Part shown: positions 8,849 to 17,660 of the stretch, one piece after another | Numbering within the stretch: position 1 is the first letter of the stretch | Layout: each line of letters begins with the position of its first letter | DNA from: Acidipropionibacterium thoenii DSM 20276 | GTDB lineage: Bacteria > Actinomycetota > Actinomycetes > Propionibacteriales > Propionibacteriaceae | Length of the DNA stretch: 64,000 bases | Direction: 5' to 3' | Assembly (NCBI RefSeq): GCF_000423445.1 | Contig: NZ_AUHZ01000005.1 | Coordinates: forward strand, 124,001 to 188,000 | The notes under the pieces: generated by a model | The model's input: only the letters and a program-made list of their open reading frames with translations | The model's database searches: none | Told to the model about the DNA's origin: nothing | Position numbers and translations under genes: made by a program

Positions 8849-9265
8849 GCCGGTGATCCTGCCACCCGACATCACGGCCGGGGGACGCGGGAGCCGGCGC
8901 TGTCCATTCGCTCATCTGTCGCTCACCGAAACGCTCACCACGCCCGCCTCCCACCGGCCGATCAGGAAGATCACGAAATGGTCGCAATTCAGGGGTTTGA
9001 GCGTCTGGCGACGGAATCCCGTGCAGCCTCAGAGGAGCATCTCCGTCGAGCGATTCGCTCAACAGGTGCGATCGAATCGGCGCCAGATCACCTCTTGATG
9101 ACGCACTATGTGAGTGCGACGTAACGGTTCGGTTGCAAGCCACTTCGCCGCTTGTAGCCGACTACGGGGCCTCACTACTGTTCAGGACGCAGGGCCCTCC
9201 TGAGAGCACTGAGCGATGATTTCATTGCTCGCCAGCGTGGGTGAGCTTGAACCAAGGAGAAAGAC
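8849..9265. other. Intergenic region upstream of ngcE
   Basis: This gap of about 417 bp between the divergent patatin and ngcE genes has no credible reading frame. It contains a perfect 13-bp palindrome at 9048-9060 (GAGCGA-T-TCGCTC) that could be an operator for sugar-dependent control, and an AAGGAG ribosome site just before the ngcE ATG. I see no DasR-type site (ACTGGTCTAGACCAGT-like). No confident promoter can be drawn. Confidence 0.5.
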
Positions 9266-10681
9266 ATGACCCAGTCGTCCTTCAATCGTCGAGGATTCCT
9301 CAAGGGAGCAGCGGCCGCCGCCGCAGTCGTGCCCCTGGCGTCCTCCCTGGCCTCGTGCGCGGCAGGCGGTGGCAGCAGCAGCGACTCCTCCTCGGCCCCT
9401 TCTGCCGGTGCCAAGTCCGCTGACAACCCCTTCGGCATCAATGAGTCGGGCAAGCTGGATGCCGTCATCTTCAACGGTGGCTACGGCATCTCGTACGCCC
9501 AGTTCGCCGCCGCCCAGATGAAGAAGAAGTGGCCCAAGCTCACCGTCTCGGTGAAGCCCTCGAACAACATCTCCCAGGAGCTGCAGCCGCGGTTCGTCGC
9601 CGGCAACCCCCCGGACGTCATCGACAACTCCGGTGCCAACTCGATCGGCGTCTCGTCGATCCTCAGCCAGCTCGACACCTTCGACGATCTCATGAGCGCC
9701 AAGAACTACGAGGGCAAGACGATCTCCGACACGCTGTACCCCGGCGTCAAGGAGATGGGTACCCGCGGCGACAAGTTCGCGATCTTCAACTACGTGATGA
9801 GCGGTTACGCCGTCTGGTACTCCGACTCGCTGTTCCAGGCCAACGGCTGGACCGCGCCGAAGACCTGGGATGAGGCCTATCAGCTGGGCGCGAAGGCCAA
9901 GGCGAAGGGCAAGTACCTGTTCTGCTGGGGCAAGGAGGCGGCCACCTACTACCGCACCCTGATTCTCGGCACCGCGTACAAGCAGGGTGGCGATGAGGTC
10001 CGTCTGGCCATCGAGAATCTCAAGCCGAAGGCCTGGTCGCAGCCCGTCATCCAGCAGGCCCTCACCGCGCTGAAGAAGATCATCGACGCCGGATTCGTCA
10101 AGCCCGGCGGCGCCGGCACCCAGTTCACCGCCGCCCAGGCCCAGTGGTCCAACGATCAGGCAGCCCTGCTGTACCCCTCGGGCTCCTGGATCGAGAACGA
10201 GATGAAGTCCCAGACCAAGGCCGGTTTCAAGATGACCGGCGCCCCGGAGTTCGTGCTGGACGACTCCCCGGTGATGGGTTACGAGGCGATGAATGCCGCC
10301 CCGGGCGAGCCCTTCATCTGTCCGAAGCAGGGCGTCAACGCGGGAGCGGGCAAGGAGTTCATGCGCGCCATGCTCTCCGAGGCGGCCGCCAAGAACTTCG
10401 CCGAGAAGATCCTGTCCCCGACCGTCGTCAAGGACACCGTTCCGGCCGACGGCTTCGGCTCGACCGCTCTGGTGTCGCTGACCAAGATGCTGAATGCAGC
10501 CGGTGAGAAGGTCTTCAACATCCAGTGGGTCGACTACTACGGCGTCAACACCGAGCACCTCGTGGTGTGGAACGACTTCCTGGCCGGCAAGTCCTCGGTG
10601 GCGCAGATGACCGACGCCATGCAGAAGATCTCGGACAAGGTCGCCAACGACTCCTCGGTCGAGAAGATCACCATCAAGTGA
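9266..10681 (+). CDS. ngcE: N-acetylglucosamine/diacetylchitobiose-binding lipoprotein NgcE
   Basis: This family 1 extracellular solute-binding protein has 471 residues. The N-terminus has a twin-arginine motif (NRRGFLKG) followed by a hydrophobic stretch and a lipobox LASC, so it is probably Tat-exported and lipid-anchored. Long blocks fit the Streptomyces NgcE family as I remember it, including ELQPRFVAGNPPDVIDNSGA, GKYLFCWGKEAATYY and FTAAQAQWSNDQAALLYPSG. It delivers N-acetylglucosamine or chitobiose to NgcF/NgcG. An ATPase is not encoded here, so a shared MsiK-like ATPase elsewhere is expected. The assignment rests on recalled similarity. Confidence 0.88.
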   Translation: MTQSSFNRRGFLKGAAAAAAVVPLASSLASCAAGGGSSSDSSSAPSAGAKSADNPFGINESGKLDAVIFNGGYGISYAQFAAAQMKKKWPKLTVSVKPSNNISQELQPRFVAGNPPDVIDNSGANSIGVSSILSQLDTFDDLMSAKNYEGKTISDTLYPGVKEMGTRGDKFAIFNYVMSGYAVWYSDSLFQANGWTAPKTWDEAYQLGAKAKAKGKYLFCWGKEAATYYRTLILGTAYKQGGDEVRLAIENLKPKAWSQPVIQQALTALKKIIDAGFVKPGGAGTQFTAAQAQWSNDQAALLYPSGSWIENEMKSQTKAGFKMTGAPEFVLDDSPVMGYEAMNAAPGEPFICPKQGVNAGAGKEFMRAMLSEAAAKNFAEKILSPTVVKDTVPADGFGSTALVSLTKMLNAAGEKVFNIQWVDYYGVNTEHLVVWNDFLAGKSSVAQMTDAMQKISDKVANDSSVEKITIK

Positions 10682-10750
10682 GACTGATCCAGGGGACGGT
10701 CGGGCAGGCCTTCAGTGGTCTGCCCGGCGTCCCCCGGAGATTCTCTCGTC

Positions 10751-10782
10751 GGCCGCCCGTCCTCTTCTCGGGTCGGGCGGCC
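10751..10782 (+). terminator. Attenuating hairpin between ngcE and ngcF
   Basis: GGCCGCCCG (10751-10759) pairs with CGGGCGGCC (10774-10782) across a 14-base loop, in the 130-bp gap between the binding-protein and permease genes. A second weaker hairpin (GGGCAG/CTGCCC) lies just before it. Such stems commonly lower downstream expression so that binding protein exceeds permease; the role here is inferred. Confidence 0.6.
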
Positions 10783-10811
10783 CTCTCCGTCCTCCAGAGA
10801 TTGAGTGAGAC

Positions 10812-11837
10812 ATGAGTGCAGCCATCCCCCCGAGTACAGCTGCCGGGGTCGCGTTGGAAGACACACCGGTCAGGGCGACTGCCGTCCCCAGACGTCGCCG
10901 ACACCGCCCGTGGACTTTCGACAAGGTCAGTTTCTTCGTGGTCTTTCTCGGACTGCCGTTGGCCGTCTATCTGATTTTCGTCGTGTCGCCTTTCATCCAG
11001 GCGTTCTATTACTCACTCACCAACTGGGGCGGATTCTCCGCCACCTTCGATTTCGTGGGTCTGTTCAACTACACGAAGATCCTCACAGACGATCTGTTCA
11101 CCCGGGCGATGATCAATAACGTCGTCCTGGTAATCCTGGTCCCCGTCGTCACCATCGTGCTGTCGCTGATTCTGGCGATTCTGCTGACGGTCGGCGGATC
11201 GAGCTACGGCCAGACCAGAGGCCTGGGCCATTCAGGGTTCTACCGGATCGTCTCCTTCTTCCCCTACTGCGTGCCGGCCGTCGTCATCGGCCTGATGTGG
11301 GGCCAGATCTTCGATCCGTCACACGGCCTGGTGAATGGCCTGCTGACCAAGGCCGGGATCTCCTCCGCCAACGAGTTCGCTTGGCTCGGCGAGAAGTCGA
11401 CCGCCATGCCGATCTCGATCTTCATCATGGTGTGGGCCTACATCGGCTTCTACATGTTGCTGTTCGTGGCCGGGATCAAGTCGATTCCCGCCGAGATCTT
11501 CGAGGCGGCCAGGATCGACGGAGCGGGCAGGTTCCGAACAGCCATCTCGATCACGGTGCCTCTCATCCGTGACAACGTCCAGACCGCCTGGATCTACCTG
11601 GGCATAGCGTCACTGGACGCCTTCGTCTACATGAGTGTGCTGAACCCCTTCGGTGGCCCTGACAACTCGACCCTGGTGATGAGCCAGCAGCTGTTCTCCA
11701 CCGCCTTCCAGAAGGGTCAGTACGGCGTCGCCTGTGCGATGGGCGTCGTGATCGCCCTCATGACGATGATCTTCGCCGGGATCGTCGGTCTGGTGAACCG
11801 TCTGACCGGCGGCAAGGACACGGTGACCCTGGCATGA
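10812..11837 (+). CDS. ngcF: Sugar ABC transporter permease NgcF
   Basis: This 341-residue MalF-type permease has a cytoplasmic Arg-rich N-terminus (RRRRHRPW), six or so membrane segments starting at about residue 40, and the EAA loop EIFEAARIDGAGRFRTA, which docks on the ATPase. It forms the inner-membrane channel together with NgcG for the sugar bound by NgcE. It overlaps the next gene by ATGA. The specific name depends on the strong NgcE match upstream. Confidence 0.87.
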   Translation: MSAAIPPSTAAGVALEDTPVRATAVPRRRRHRPWTFDKVSFFVVFLGLPLAVYLIFVVSPFIQAFYYSLTNWGGFSATFDFVGLFNYTKILTDDLFTRAMINNVVLVILVPVVTIVLSLILAILLTVGGSSYGQTRGLGHSGFYRIVSFFPYCVPAVVIGLMWGQIFDPSHGLVNGLLTKAGISSANEFAWLGEKSTAMPISIFIMVWAYIGFYMLLFVAGIKSIPAEIFEAARIDGAGRFRTAISITVPLIRDNVQTAWIYLGIASLDAFVYMSVLNPFGGPDNSTLVMSQQLFSTAFQKGQYGVACAMGVVIALMTMIFAGIVGLVNRLTGGKDTVTLA

Positions 11838-12727
11838 GCACTACACTGACCGCCCCCCTGAGGGCAGATGAGGTCGCGGTTCACCACGTCAAGGCGACCA
11901 AGGGTGACAAGGCCGTCTCGACGGTCTCCCACGTCCTGCTGATCATCTGGTCGATCGTCGTCATCGGCCCGCTGCTGTGGACCCTGTTGAGCGCCTTCAA
12001 GACCACCAGCGAGATCTTCTCCTCGCCCTTCGGCCTGCCGAAGAAGATGCAGTGGAAGAACTTCAGCAATGCGTGGACCACTGCCGGTATCGGTGACTAC
12101 TTCATCAACACCGTCATCGTGGTGTTCTCGGCACTGATCCTCGTGATGGTCTTCGGCGCGATGTCGGCCTATGTGCTGGCCCGCTTCCGGTTCTACGGCA
12201 ACAAGGTCATCTACGTGCTGTTCCTGGCCGGCAACACCTTCCCGATCTTCCTGGCCGTCGTGCCGCTGTTCTTCACCCTGAAGAACCTCGGTCTGCTCAA
12301 CACCAAGCCGGGCCTCATCATCACCTACGTGGCGTTCGCGCTGCCGTTCACGGTGTTCTTCCTGTTCGCCTTCTTCAAGACCCTGCCCAATGAGATCTAC
12401 GAGGCAGCCGAGATCGATGGCGCGGGGGAGTGGCAGACCTTCTTCCTGGTGATGCTGCCGATGGCCAAGCCGGGCTTCGCCTCGGTCGCGATCTTCAACT
12501 TCCTGGGGCTGTGGAATCAGTACCTGATCCCGGTCGCGTTGAACACCAACACCAGCAACTACGTGCTCTCCCAGGGACTGGCCGCCTTCGCCGCCAGGAC
12601 CAACTACGAGGTCGACTTCGGAGCGCTGTTCGCCTCGGTGGTGCTCACGGTGCTGCCGGTGCTGATCGTCTACATCATCTTCCAGCGCCAGCTGCAGGGC
12701 TCGGTGTCCCAGGGCACGATGAAGTAG
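11834..12727 (+). CDS. ngcG: Sugar ABC transporter permease NgcG
   Basis: This 297-residue MalG-type permease is the second channel subunit of the amino-sugar importer. It has about six membrane helices and the EAA motif EIYEAAEIDGAGEWQTF. It starts within the stop of ngcF (ATGA) and is the last gene of the operon. No ATPase or glycosidase gene follows; a long palindrome lies about 120 bp downstream. Confidence 0.87.
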   Translation: MSTTLTAPLRADEVAVHHVKATKGDKAVSTVSHVLLIIWSIVVIGPLLWTLLSAFKTTSEIFSSPFGLPKKMQWKNFSNAWTTAGIGDYFINTVIVVFSALILVMVFGAMSAYVLARFRFYGNKVIYVLFLAGNTFPIFLAVVPLFFTLKNLGLLNTKPGLIITYVAFALPFTVFFLFAFFKTLPNEIYEAAEIDGAGEWQTFFLVMLPMAKPGFASVAIFNFLGLWNQYLIPVALNTNTSNYVLSQGLAAFAARTNYEVDFGALFASVVLTVLPVLIVYIIFQRQLQGSVSQGTMK

Positions 12728-12848
12728 CTGACTCAGGTCCGGCAGGGGGCCCCGGGAAGCAGGCCGGACGGCCCCTGGCAGGAGGCTTGGTCCGTGTGGT
12801 GGCCGGGTGTTCTTGGCAGGCCCGGTGGTCTCCACCCACTTCATTCCA

Positions 12849-12904
12849 CGTTCGTCCTCAAATCCGACGTTCGTCCTGGAATTCCAGGACGAACGTCGTT
12901 GAGG
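12849..12904. repeat. 34-bp perfect palindrome with an extra half-site
   Basis: Positions 12865-12898 are a perfect 34-bp palindrome with no loop, centred on GGAATTCC. Outer arms CCTCAA (12856-12861) and TTGAGG (12899-12904) extend it past a three-base bulge. A further direct copy of ACGTTCGTCCT begins at 12849. It lies between the convergent ngcG and cobH genes, so it could act as a bidirectional terminator, though its form is unusual. Compare the palindromes at 40245-40310 and 40422-40499. Confidence 0.85.
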
Positions 12905-12973
12905 GGGTCCGGGGCAGGGTTCAGGGGTTCGGGAGCGGGTCGACGCCGTCGGGGTGCAGTCGGCCAGGTGCCC

Positions 12974-13627
12974 TCAGATGTGGGCGTTGTCCACCTCGTC
13001 CCACGACGAGATCGCGTTGATCGCGGCCACCGCGATCGCAGAGCCGCCCCGCCTCCCCAGCAGGGTGAGGTACTCCAACCCCAGATCGGAGTCCACCAGG
13101 GCCTGCTTGGACTCCGCAGCACCCACGAATCCCACCGGGATGCCGATCACCGCGGCCGGCCGCTGTCCGGTCCGGGCGATCACCTCCAGCACCCGGAACA
13201 GTGCGGTGGGGGCGTTGCCGATCGCCACCACTGCGCCGTCCAGCCGGCCATCGGCGGCCCACAGGTCGACTGCCGCACAGGTCTTGGTGGTGTGCCCCAC
13301 CTTCGCCAGCTCCGCCAGCCGGGGCTCCTTGATGTGGCAGATCACCTGGTTGTCGCGCGGCAGCCGGGACCGGATGATGCCGGTGGCCGTCATCGAGGAG
13401 TCGCACAGGATGTCGGCCCCTCCCTCCAGCGCGGTGCGGCCCGCCGTCACCACACCTGGGGTGAAGGCGATGTCGGCGGCGATGGCGGGGTCTGCCGCCG
13501 AGTGGATCATCCGCACCGCGACGTGCTCGACGTCGGCCGGGAACCGTGACAGGTCGGCCTCGGCCCGGATGATCCGGAAGGACTCCCGGTAGATGTCTGC
13601 CCCGTTGTTGACATAGGCGTGTCCCAC
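12974..13627 (-). CDS. cobH: Precorrin-8X methylmutase
   Basis: This enzyme of about 217 residues moves the C11 methyl group to C12, making hydrogenobyrinate or cobyrinate. Family features are YRESFRIIRAEADL near the N-terminus, the active-site His segment RMIHSAADP, CDSSMTATGI, and the C-terminal GIPVGFVGAAESK. The start is set at GTG 13627, which has GAGGAG seven bases upstream; the reading frame continues 87 codons further but without family character. Called cbiC in the anaerobic pathway. The gene is transcribed away from the cbiM riboswitch. Confidence 0.9.
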   Translation of the reverse strand: MGHAYVNNGADIYRESFRIIRAEADLSRFPADVEHVAVRMIHSAADPAIAADIAFTPGVVTAGRTALEGGADILCDSSMTATGIIRSRLPRDNQVICHIKEPRLAELAKVGHTTKTCAAVDLWAADGRLDGAVVAIGNAPTALFRVLEVIARTGQRPAAVIGIPVGFVGAAESKQALVDSDLGLEYLTLLGRRGGSAIAVAAINAISSWDEVDNAHI

Positions 13628-13839
13628 CTGTGGCTCCTCGTCTGCTCGGAGGGGACCGGTGCCCCGGCCTGGGTCGAGCGTAGCGGGGGCCGGCCGCCGG
13701 GGCCGCGCGACCCTCAGGGCCGGGGCGCCCGGAGGACCGGCATACCGGTGTGCTTGGATTGTCCCGGTCGAACTCCTCGACGCCAGATGGACACCATCGC
13801 GGCCTCGAGGGCGGCCTCCAACTGAACAACGCATCGACG

Positions 13840-13935
13840 ACGTGGCGGAAGCCGGACAGATCCGGCACGGTCGCGCCACTGTGAGCACCCCGCGAGGGTG
13901 GGAGTCAGAAGGCCACGGCGTCGATCCTTTCCAGG
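13840..13935 (+). promoter_or_regulatory. Cobalamin riboswitch upstream of cbiMNQO
   Basis: The core of the adenosylcobalamin riboswitch is visible: GGCGGAAGCCGGACAGATCC, then CGGTCGCGCCACTGTGAGC with the conserved GCCACTG box, followed by GGGAGTCAGAAGG. It ends 37 bases before the cbiM ATG. B12 binding should reduce cobalt-transporter expression. The exact 5' edge of the aptamer cannot be fixed by eye and may extend upstream towards 13750. Confidence 0.85.
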
Positions 13936-13971
13936 ACGGGACGCTGATCCCGAGAAAGGAGCGAACTCACC

Positions 13972-14682
13972 ATGCACATCGCAGAGGGAGTTCTCTCGCC
14001 GACCGAGTGTGCCGTCTGGTACGCGGCGGCCGCACCATTCGTCATCCACGGTGCTCGCGAGGTGATCCGCCAGGTGAGGGACCACCCCGAGAACAAGCTC
14101 CTGCTGGCGACCGCCGGCGCCTTCACCTTCGTGCTGTCGGCCATCAAGCTGCCCAGCGTCTCGGGCTCGTCCTCCCATCCGACCGGCACCGGCGTCGGGA
14201 CGGTGCTCTTCAGGCCGCCGGTGATGGCATTCCTGGGCATGATCGTGCTGATCTTCCAGGCCCTGCTGCTCGCCCACGGTGGTATCTCCACCCTCGGCGC
14301 CAACACCTTCTCGATGGCGATCGCCGGACCCTGGGTCGGGTACGGCTTCTACCGGCTCACCAAGAGGCTGGGCGGCCCCGATGCCCTGGCGATCTTCCTG
14401 TGCATGGTCTTCGCCGACTTCAGCACCTACTGCGTCACATCCTTCCAGCTGGCGATCGCCTTCCCCGACCCGAACACCGGGATCATGGGTGCGGCCGGCA
14501 AGTTCCTCGGCATCTTCGCCATCACCCAGGTCCCACTGGCCCTGGCCGAAGGGGTGCTCGGCATCCTGCTGTTCCGATTCCTGGCCAAGGCGGCCGGCCC
14601 CCAGCTGCGCGCTCTCGGCGTGCTGTCCGGCGGCCCCGAGCCGGCCACCGACCTGCCGGTGAAGGAGTCCGCCGATGTCTGA
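13972..14682 (+). CDS. cbiM: Cobalt ECF transporter substrate-specific component CbiM
   Basis: This 236-residue membrane protein begins with the invariant MHIAEGVLSP; the N-terminal Met-His segment coordinates Co2+. Further conserved parts are SGSSSHPTGTGVG and LLLAHGGISTLGANTFSM. With CbiN, CbiQ and CbiO it imports cobalt for corrin synthesis. Eight bases of its end overlap cbiN. The B12 riboswitch lies directly upstream. Confidence 0.95.
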   Translation: MHIAEGVLSPTECAVWYAAAAPFVIHGAREVIRQVRDHPENKLLLATAGAFTFVLSAIKLPSVSGSSSHPTGTGVGTVLFRPPVMAFLGMIVLIFQALLLAHGGISTLGANTFSMAIAGPWVGYGFYRLTKRLGGPDALAIFLCMVFADFSTYCVTSFQLAIAFPDPNTGIMGAAGKFLGIFAITQVPLALAEGVLGILLFRFLAKAAGPQLRALGVLSGGPEPATDLPVKESADV

Positions 14683-15097
14683 GACCGTCCAGAAGCAGAG
14701 CGGCAACTTCCTCACCAGTACCCACAAGTGGGTCACCCCTCTCCTGCTGGCGATCCTGGTGGCGATCTTCGTCGTCAGCCTGGTGGTGGGGGGTCGCAAA
14801 CCTGCTGGCGCGGGTGAGGGCTTCGCCGGCACCGATGACGCCGCCTCCCAGGCCGCCGAGAAGGCCGGCGCCAAGCAGTGGATCAAGCCGGTCTTCGAGC
14901 CCAACTCCAGCGAGGTCCAGTCGGGCCTGTTCGCCCTCCAGGCGGCGCTGGGAGCCGGCATCGCCGGATTCGCCCTGGGCCGGATGAGTGGTCGCAAGAA
15001 GGCCCAGGAGGAGACGATGGCCGCCTCCCGGCTGCCTGACGAGATGCCTGACACCGGTGAGGTCGCCGACCGTCCCGCTGACCCGGCGGCGAGATGA
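14675..15097 (+). CDS. cbiN: Cobalt transporter auxiliary protein CbiN
   Basis: This 140-residue protein has two membrane helices (about residues 20-40 and 87-105) joined by an extracytoplasmic loop containing [11 protein letters not shown], the part that resembles CbiN. It is essential for metal loading of CbiM in ECF cobalt importers. The C-terminal tail of 35 residues is long and polar for the family. It overlaps cbiM by 8 bases and cbiQ by ATGA. Confidence 0.9.
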   Translation: MSETVQKQSGNFLTSTHKWVTPLLLAILVAIFVVSLVVGGRKPAGAGEGFAGTDDAASQAAEKAGAKQWIKPVFEPNSSEVQSGLFALQAALGAGIAGFALGRMSGRKKAQEETMAASRLPDEMPDTGEVADRPADPAAR

Positions 15098-15897
15098 CCA
15101 TCACATCCCTGGACGACGCCGCCTGGGACTCCCCCTGGCGGTCCCGCCCGGTGGGCGAGAAGGTCGCGCTGTCCCTCGGGCTGGTCGCCACCGCGCTGTG
15201 CACCCCGGCCTGGCCCGGCACGATGTTCGTCTCGGCGGTGGCCGTGGTGGCGATCCTGCTGCTCGCCCGGATCCGGCCGAAGGTGCTCTGGCAGGCGATC
15301 TCCGCGCCGCTGGTCTTCCTGCTGCTGGGCGGCGTCTCGGTGCTCGTCAGCGTCGGCGGGTCCCCCGACCAGACCGCCGTCTGGTGGCAGGGCGGGCCCT
15401 TCTCGATCGGACCGGCGTCCACCCGACAGGCGGCCAATCTGTTCGCCCACGGGATGGCGGGCACCCTGGCGCTGATGGTGCTGGCCCTCACCACTCCGAT
15501 GGTCGACCTGCTCACCTGGATGCGCCGGCTCCACGTGCCGGACCCCCTGCTGGAGATCGCCAGCCTGACCTACCGCCTCATCTTCGTCCTGCTCGACACC
15601 GTGGTGGCCTCCCATCAGGCCCAGCGGGCTCGGCTGGGCGACGCCCCCGCGGGCCCCTGGCACGGTCTGCGGCGCCGTTGGGAGAACACCGCCGCCCTGA
15701 TGGGGTCGGTGGGGATCCGCGCCTGGTCGCGGGCCAACCGGCTCAGCGACGGGCTGGTCAACCGGGGCTTCGAGTCCGCGCTGCTCACCCTGTCGGTCCA
15801 GCGGACGGGCTCCTGGAGGTTCAGGACGATCACCGTTCTGGTGATCGTCGGGTCCTGGGCTGCCTGCTGGCCGATCGCCGGAAGGCTATGGAGATGA
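15094..15897 (+). CDS. cbiQ: Cobalt ECF transporter T component CbiQ
   Basis: This 267-residue transmembrane coupling protein has 5-6 hydrophobic helices and the coupling-helix region including [13 protein letters not shown] and an Ala-Arg motif (QRARLGDAP) that contacts the ATPase. It transmits ATP hydrolysis by CbiO to CbiM. Start and stop overlap the neighbouring genes by ATGA on both sides. Confidence 0.92.
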   Translation: MTITSLDDAAWDSPWRSRPVGEKVALSLGLVATALCTPAWPGTMFVSAVAVVAILLLARIRPKVLWQAISAPLVFLLLGGVSVLVSVGGSPDQTAVWWQGGPFSIGPASTRQAANLFAHGMAGTLALMVLALTTPMVDLLTWMRRLHVPDPLLEIASLTYRLIFVLLDTVVASHQAQRARLGDAPAGPWHGLRRRWENTAALMGSVGIRAWSRANRLSDGLVNRGFESALLTLSVQRTGSWRFRTITVLVIVGSWAACWPIAGRLWR

Positions 15898-16742
15898 CCG
15901 GCCCCGATGCGGATGCTGATGTCCTGCTGAGCACCGAGGCGCTGTGCGCCACCCACCCCGGCCGTCCGATGGTGCTCCGGGACGTCGCGATCACCCTGCG
16001 CAGAGGGGTGAGGGTCGCCCTCCTGGGCGCCAACGGCTCCGGGAAGACGACCCTGCTGAGCTGCCTGTCGGGATCCCTGCGTCCGGTGTCGGGCACCCTG
16101 AGCCGCCATGGCATCGTGGTGCGCCACGACCGTAGGGCGCTTCGGGAGCACCGCCGGGAGGTCCAGCTGGTGCTCCAGGACCCCGATGACCAGCTGTTCA
16201 GCGCCGACGTCGTCCAGGACGTCTCCTTCGGTCCGATGAATCTGGGGCTGCCCGTCGACCAGGTCCGCTCCCGGGTGGAACGGGCGCTGATCCTGGTGGG
16301 AGCCGACCATCTTGCCGACCGCGCCACCCACCAGCTGTCCTACGGTGAGCGCAAGCGGGTCGCGGTGGCCGGGGCGGTCGCGATGGCCCCTGACCTGTTG
16401 CTGCTCGATGAGCCGACCGCCGGGCTCGACCCGGCCGGGGTGGTCCAGATGATGGATGCGCTGGACAGGCTGCGGGAGTCCGGCACGACGGTGGCGATGG
16501 CCACCCATGACGTGGACCGGGCGCTGAGCTGGGCGGACGAGGCGATCGTGGTGGTGGACCACAGGGTGGTCCAGGGACCGGTCGACGAGCTGCTGGGCGA
16601 TGCCGATCTCATCGAACGGGCCCATCTGGAACTGCCCTGGCCACTGGCCCTGGCGCAGCGTCTGGGTCTGCCGGGCCGTCCACGCAATCTCGACGAGGTC
16701 GTGCGACTGGTGAGTGAGCAGCACAACGCGAGGGTTCCCTGA
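15894..16742 (+). CDS. cbiO: Cobalt ECF transporter ATPase CbiO
   Basis: This 282-residue ABC ATPase powers cobalt uptake. Walker A is GANGSGKTT, the Q-loop is in [10 protein letters not shown], the signature is LSYGERKR, Walker B is [12 protein letters not shown] and the switch histidine is in ATHD. The QDPDDQLF segment is characteristic of ECF ATPases. ATG 15894 overlaps the cbiQ stop (ATGA) and matches the coupling style of the operon; ATG 15888 would add two residues. A hairpin follows. Confidence 0.93.
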   Translation: MTGPDADADVLLSTEALCATHPGRPMVLRDVAITLRRGVRVALLGANGSGKTTLLSCLSGSLRPVSGTLSRHGIVVRHDRRALREHRREVQLVLQDPDDQLFSADVVQDVSFGPMNLGLPVDQVRSRVERALILVGADHLADRATHQLSYGERKRVAVAGAVAMAPDLLLLDEPTAGLDPAGVVQMMDALDRLRESGTTVAMATHDVDRALSWADEAIVVVDHRVVQGPVDELLGDADLIERAHLELPWPLALAQRLGLPGRPRNLDEVVRLVSEQHNARVP

Positions 16743-16755
16743 GCTGCACCCGGGC

Positions 16756-16780
16756 AACCCCCGGTCGCGTACCGGGGGTT
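16756..16780. terminator. Bidirectional terminator between cbiO and cbiT
   Basis: AACCCCCGGT-CGCGT-ACCGGGGGTT forms a 10-bp perfect stem between the two convergent genes. The right arm runs into the TAA stop of cbiT (16779-16781), so it can serve both strands. Confidence 0.8.
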
Positions 16781-17384
16781 ACTTCGTCCAGCTCCAGGCC
16801 ACCACGGTGCGAGCCGGTTTCCAGCCGTGCAGTCGGCCGATCAGGTCGGCGTTCTCGATGCCGATCCGGGTCAACTCCCCGCCCCACTCGGCGTGCAACC
16901 CGGTCAGCAGGGTCTCGGCCTCGATGGTGACCCCGTGGATCACGAACCGGCCGCCTGTCGGCAGTGCCTCACGGCAGTGCTCGGCCAGATCCCGGGTCGC
17001 TCCGCCCCCGATGAAGATGGCGTCGGGGGCCGGCAGGTGGAACATTCTGCCCGCCAGGTCGGTCAGATCGGTGAGGTCGGCCTCGATCACCTCGAACTGG
17101 CCGGGCAGTGTCAACTCCCGCGCATTGGCCCGCGCATTGGCGGCGCGGTCGGAGCGGCGCTCGACGCCGATCGCCCGGCAGCTCGGGTCCGTTCGGCACC
17201 ACTCGATGGCGACCGAGCCGGCCCCGGTGCCCAGATCCCACAGCACCTGGCCCGGCATCGGGCGCAGCGCAGCCAGGGCGATCGCGCGCACCGGATGCTT
17301 GGTGATGAGGCCGTCGTGGACGAAGTGCTCCTCGCCGAGGCCGGGGGAGCGCCCCAGCAGGGCGGCGTCGGGGTCGTGGGTCAT
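16779..17384 (-). CDS. cbiT: Precorrin-6B C15-methyltransferase (decarboxylating), CbiT type
   Basis: This 201-residue SAM-dependent methyltransferase corresponds to the CbiT half of CobL, which methylates C15 and decarboxylates the C12 acetate. Motifs are GLITKHPVRAIALAAL, the SAM loop WDLGTGAGSVAIEW, the acidic EADLTD, and FIGGGATRDL. The CbiE half, often fused in actinobacteria, is absent here. ATG 17384 begins MTHDPDAALLGR, a usual type of start for this family. Convergent with cbiO, and divergent from the second B12 riboswitch. Confidence 0.88.
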   Translation of the reverse strand: MTHDPDAALLGRSPGLGEEHFVHDGLITKHPVRAIALAALRPMPGQVLWDLGTGAGSVAIEWCRTDPSCRAIGVERRSDRAANARANARELTLPGQFEVIEADLTDLTDLAGRMFHLPAPDAIFIGGGATRDLAEHCREALPTGGRFVIHGVTIEAETLLTGLHAEWGGELTRIGIENADLIGRLHGWKPARTVVAWSWTK

Positions 17385-17497
17385 GGCCCACACCCTACGA
17401 GAGGTGCTGTCCGGGCCGCGCCCGAGCCCGGCTCGCCGATCGCCGGCGGGGGAGGGGGTGCGCGGAGCCCGGGGACTCATGTGACACAATCGCGATC

Positions 17498-17645
17498 GGC
17501 CGGTCGGGAGGAATCCCGGTGCCGGGGATGGCGTCCATCCCCCATTCCGGAGCGGTCCCGCCACTGTGAGCGCATCAGCGCAAGTCAGGTCATCCCTGCC
17601 GGTCCTCCCCGTTCGCCAACGGGGGACGCGATGCGGGCGAGGACC
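17498..17645 (+). promoter_or_regulatory. Cobalamin riboswitch upstream of cobO-cbiA-cobA
   Basis: The conserved core is plain: GGGAGGAATCCCGGTGCCGG, then GAGCGGTCCCGCCACTGTGA and AAGTCAGGTCAT. A paired P1 can be drawn between GGCCGG near 17498 and CCGGTC near 17599. After it a stem TCCCCGTT-CGCC-AACGGGGG (about 17606-17625) may be the expression platform acting on the ribosome site at 17651. High B12 should shut down the operon. Confidence 0.88.
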
Positions 17646-17660
17646 CGCGAGGAGGAATCG

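Noticed and set aside
12974..13888. Longer cobH frame from 13888
   Set aside because: Residues before GTG 13627 are Arg/Pro-rich and overlie the cbiM riboswitch region; a good ribosome site supports 13627.
14988..16742. 584-residue frame containing CbiO
   Set aside because: The first 300 codons are an out-of-frame read through cbiQ; the ATPase starts at about 15894.
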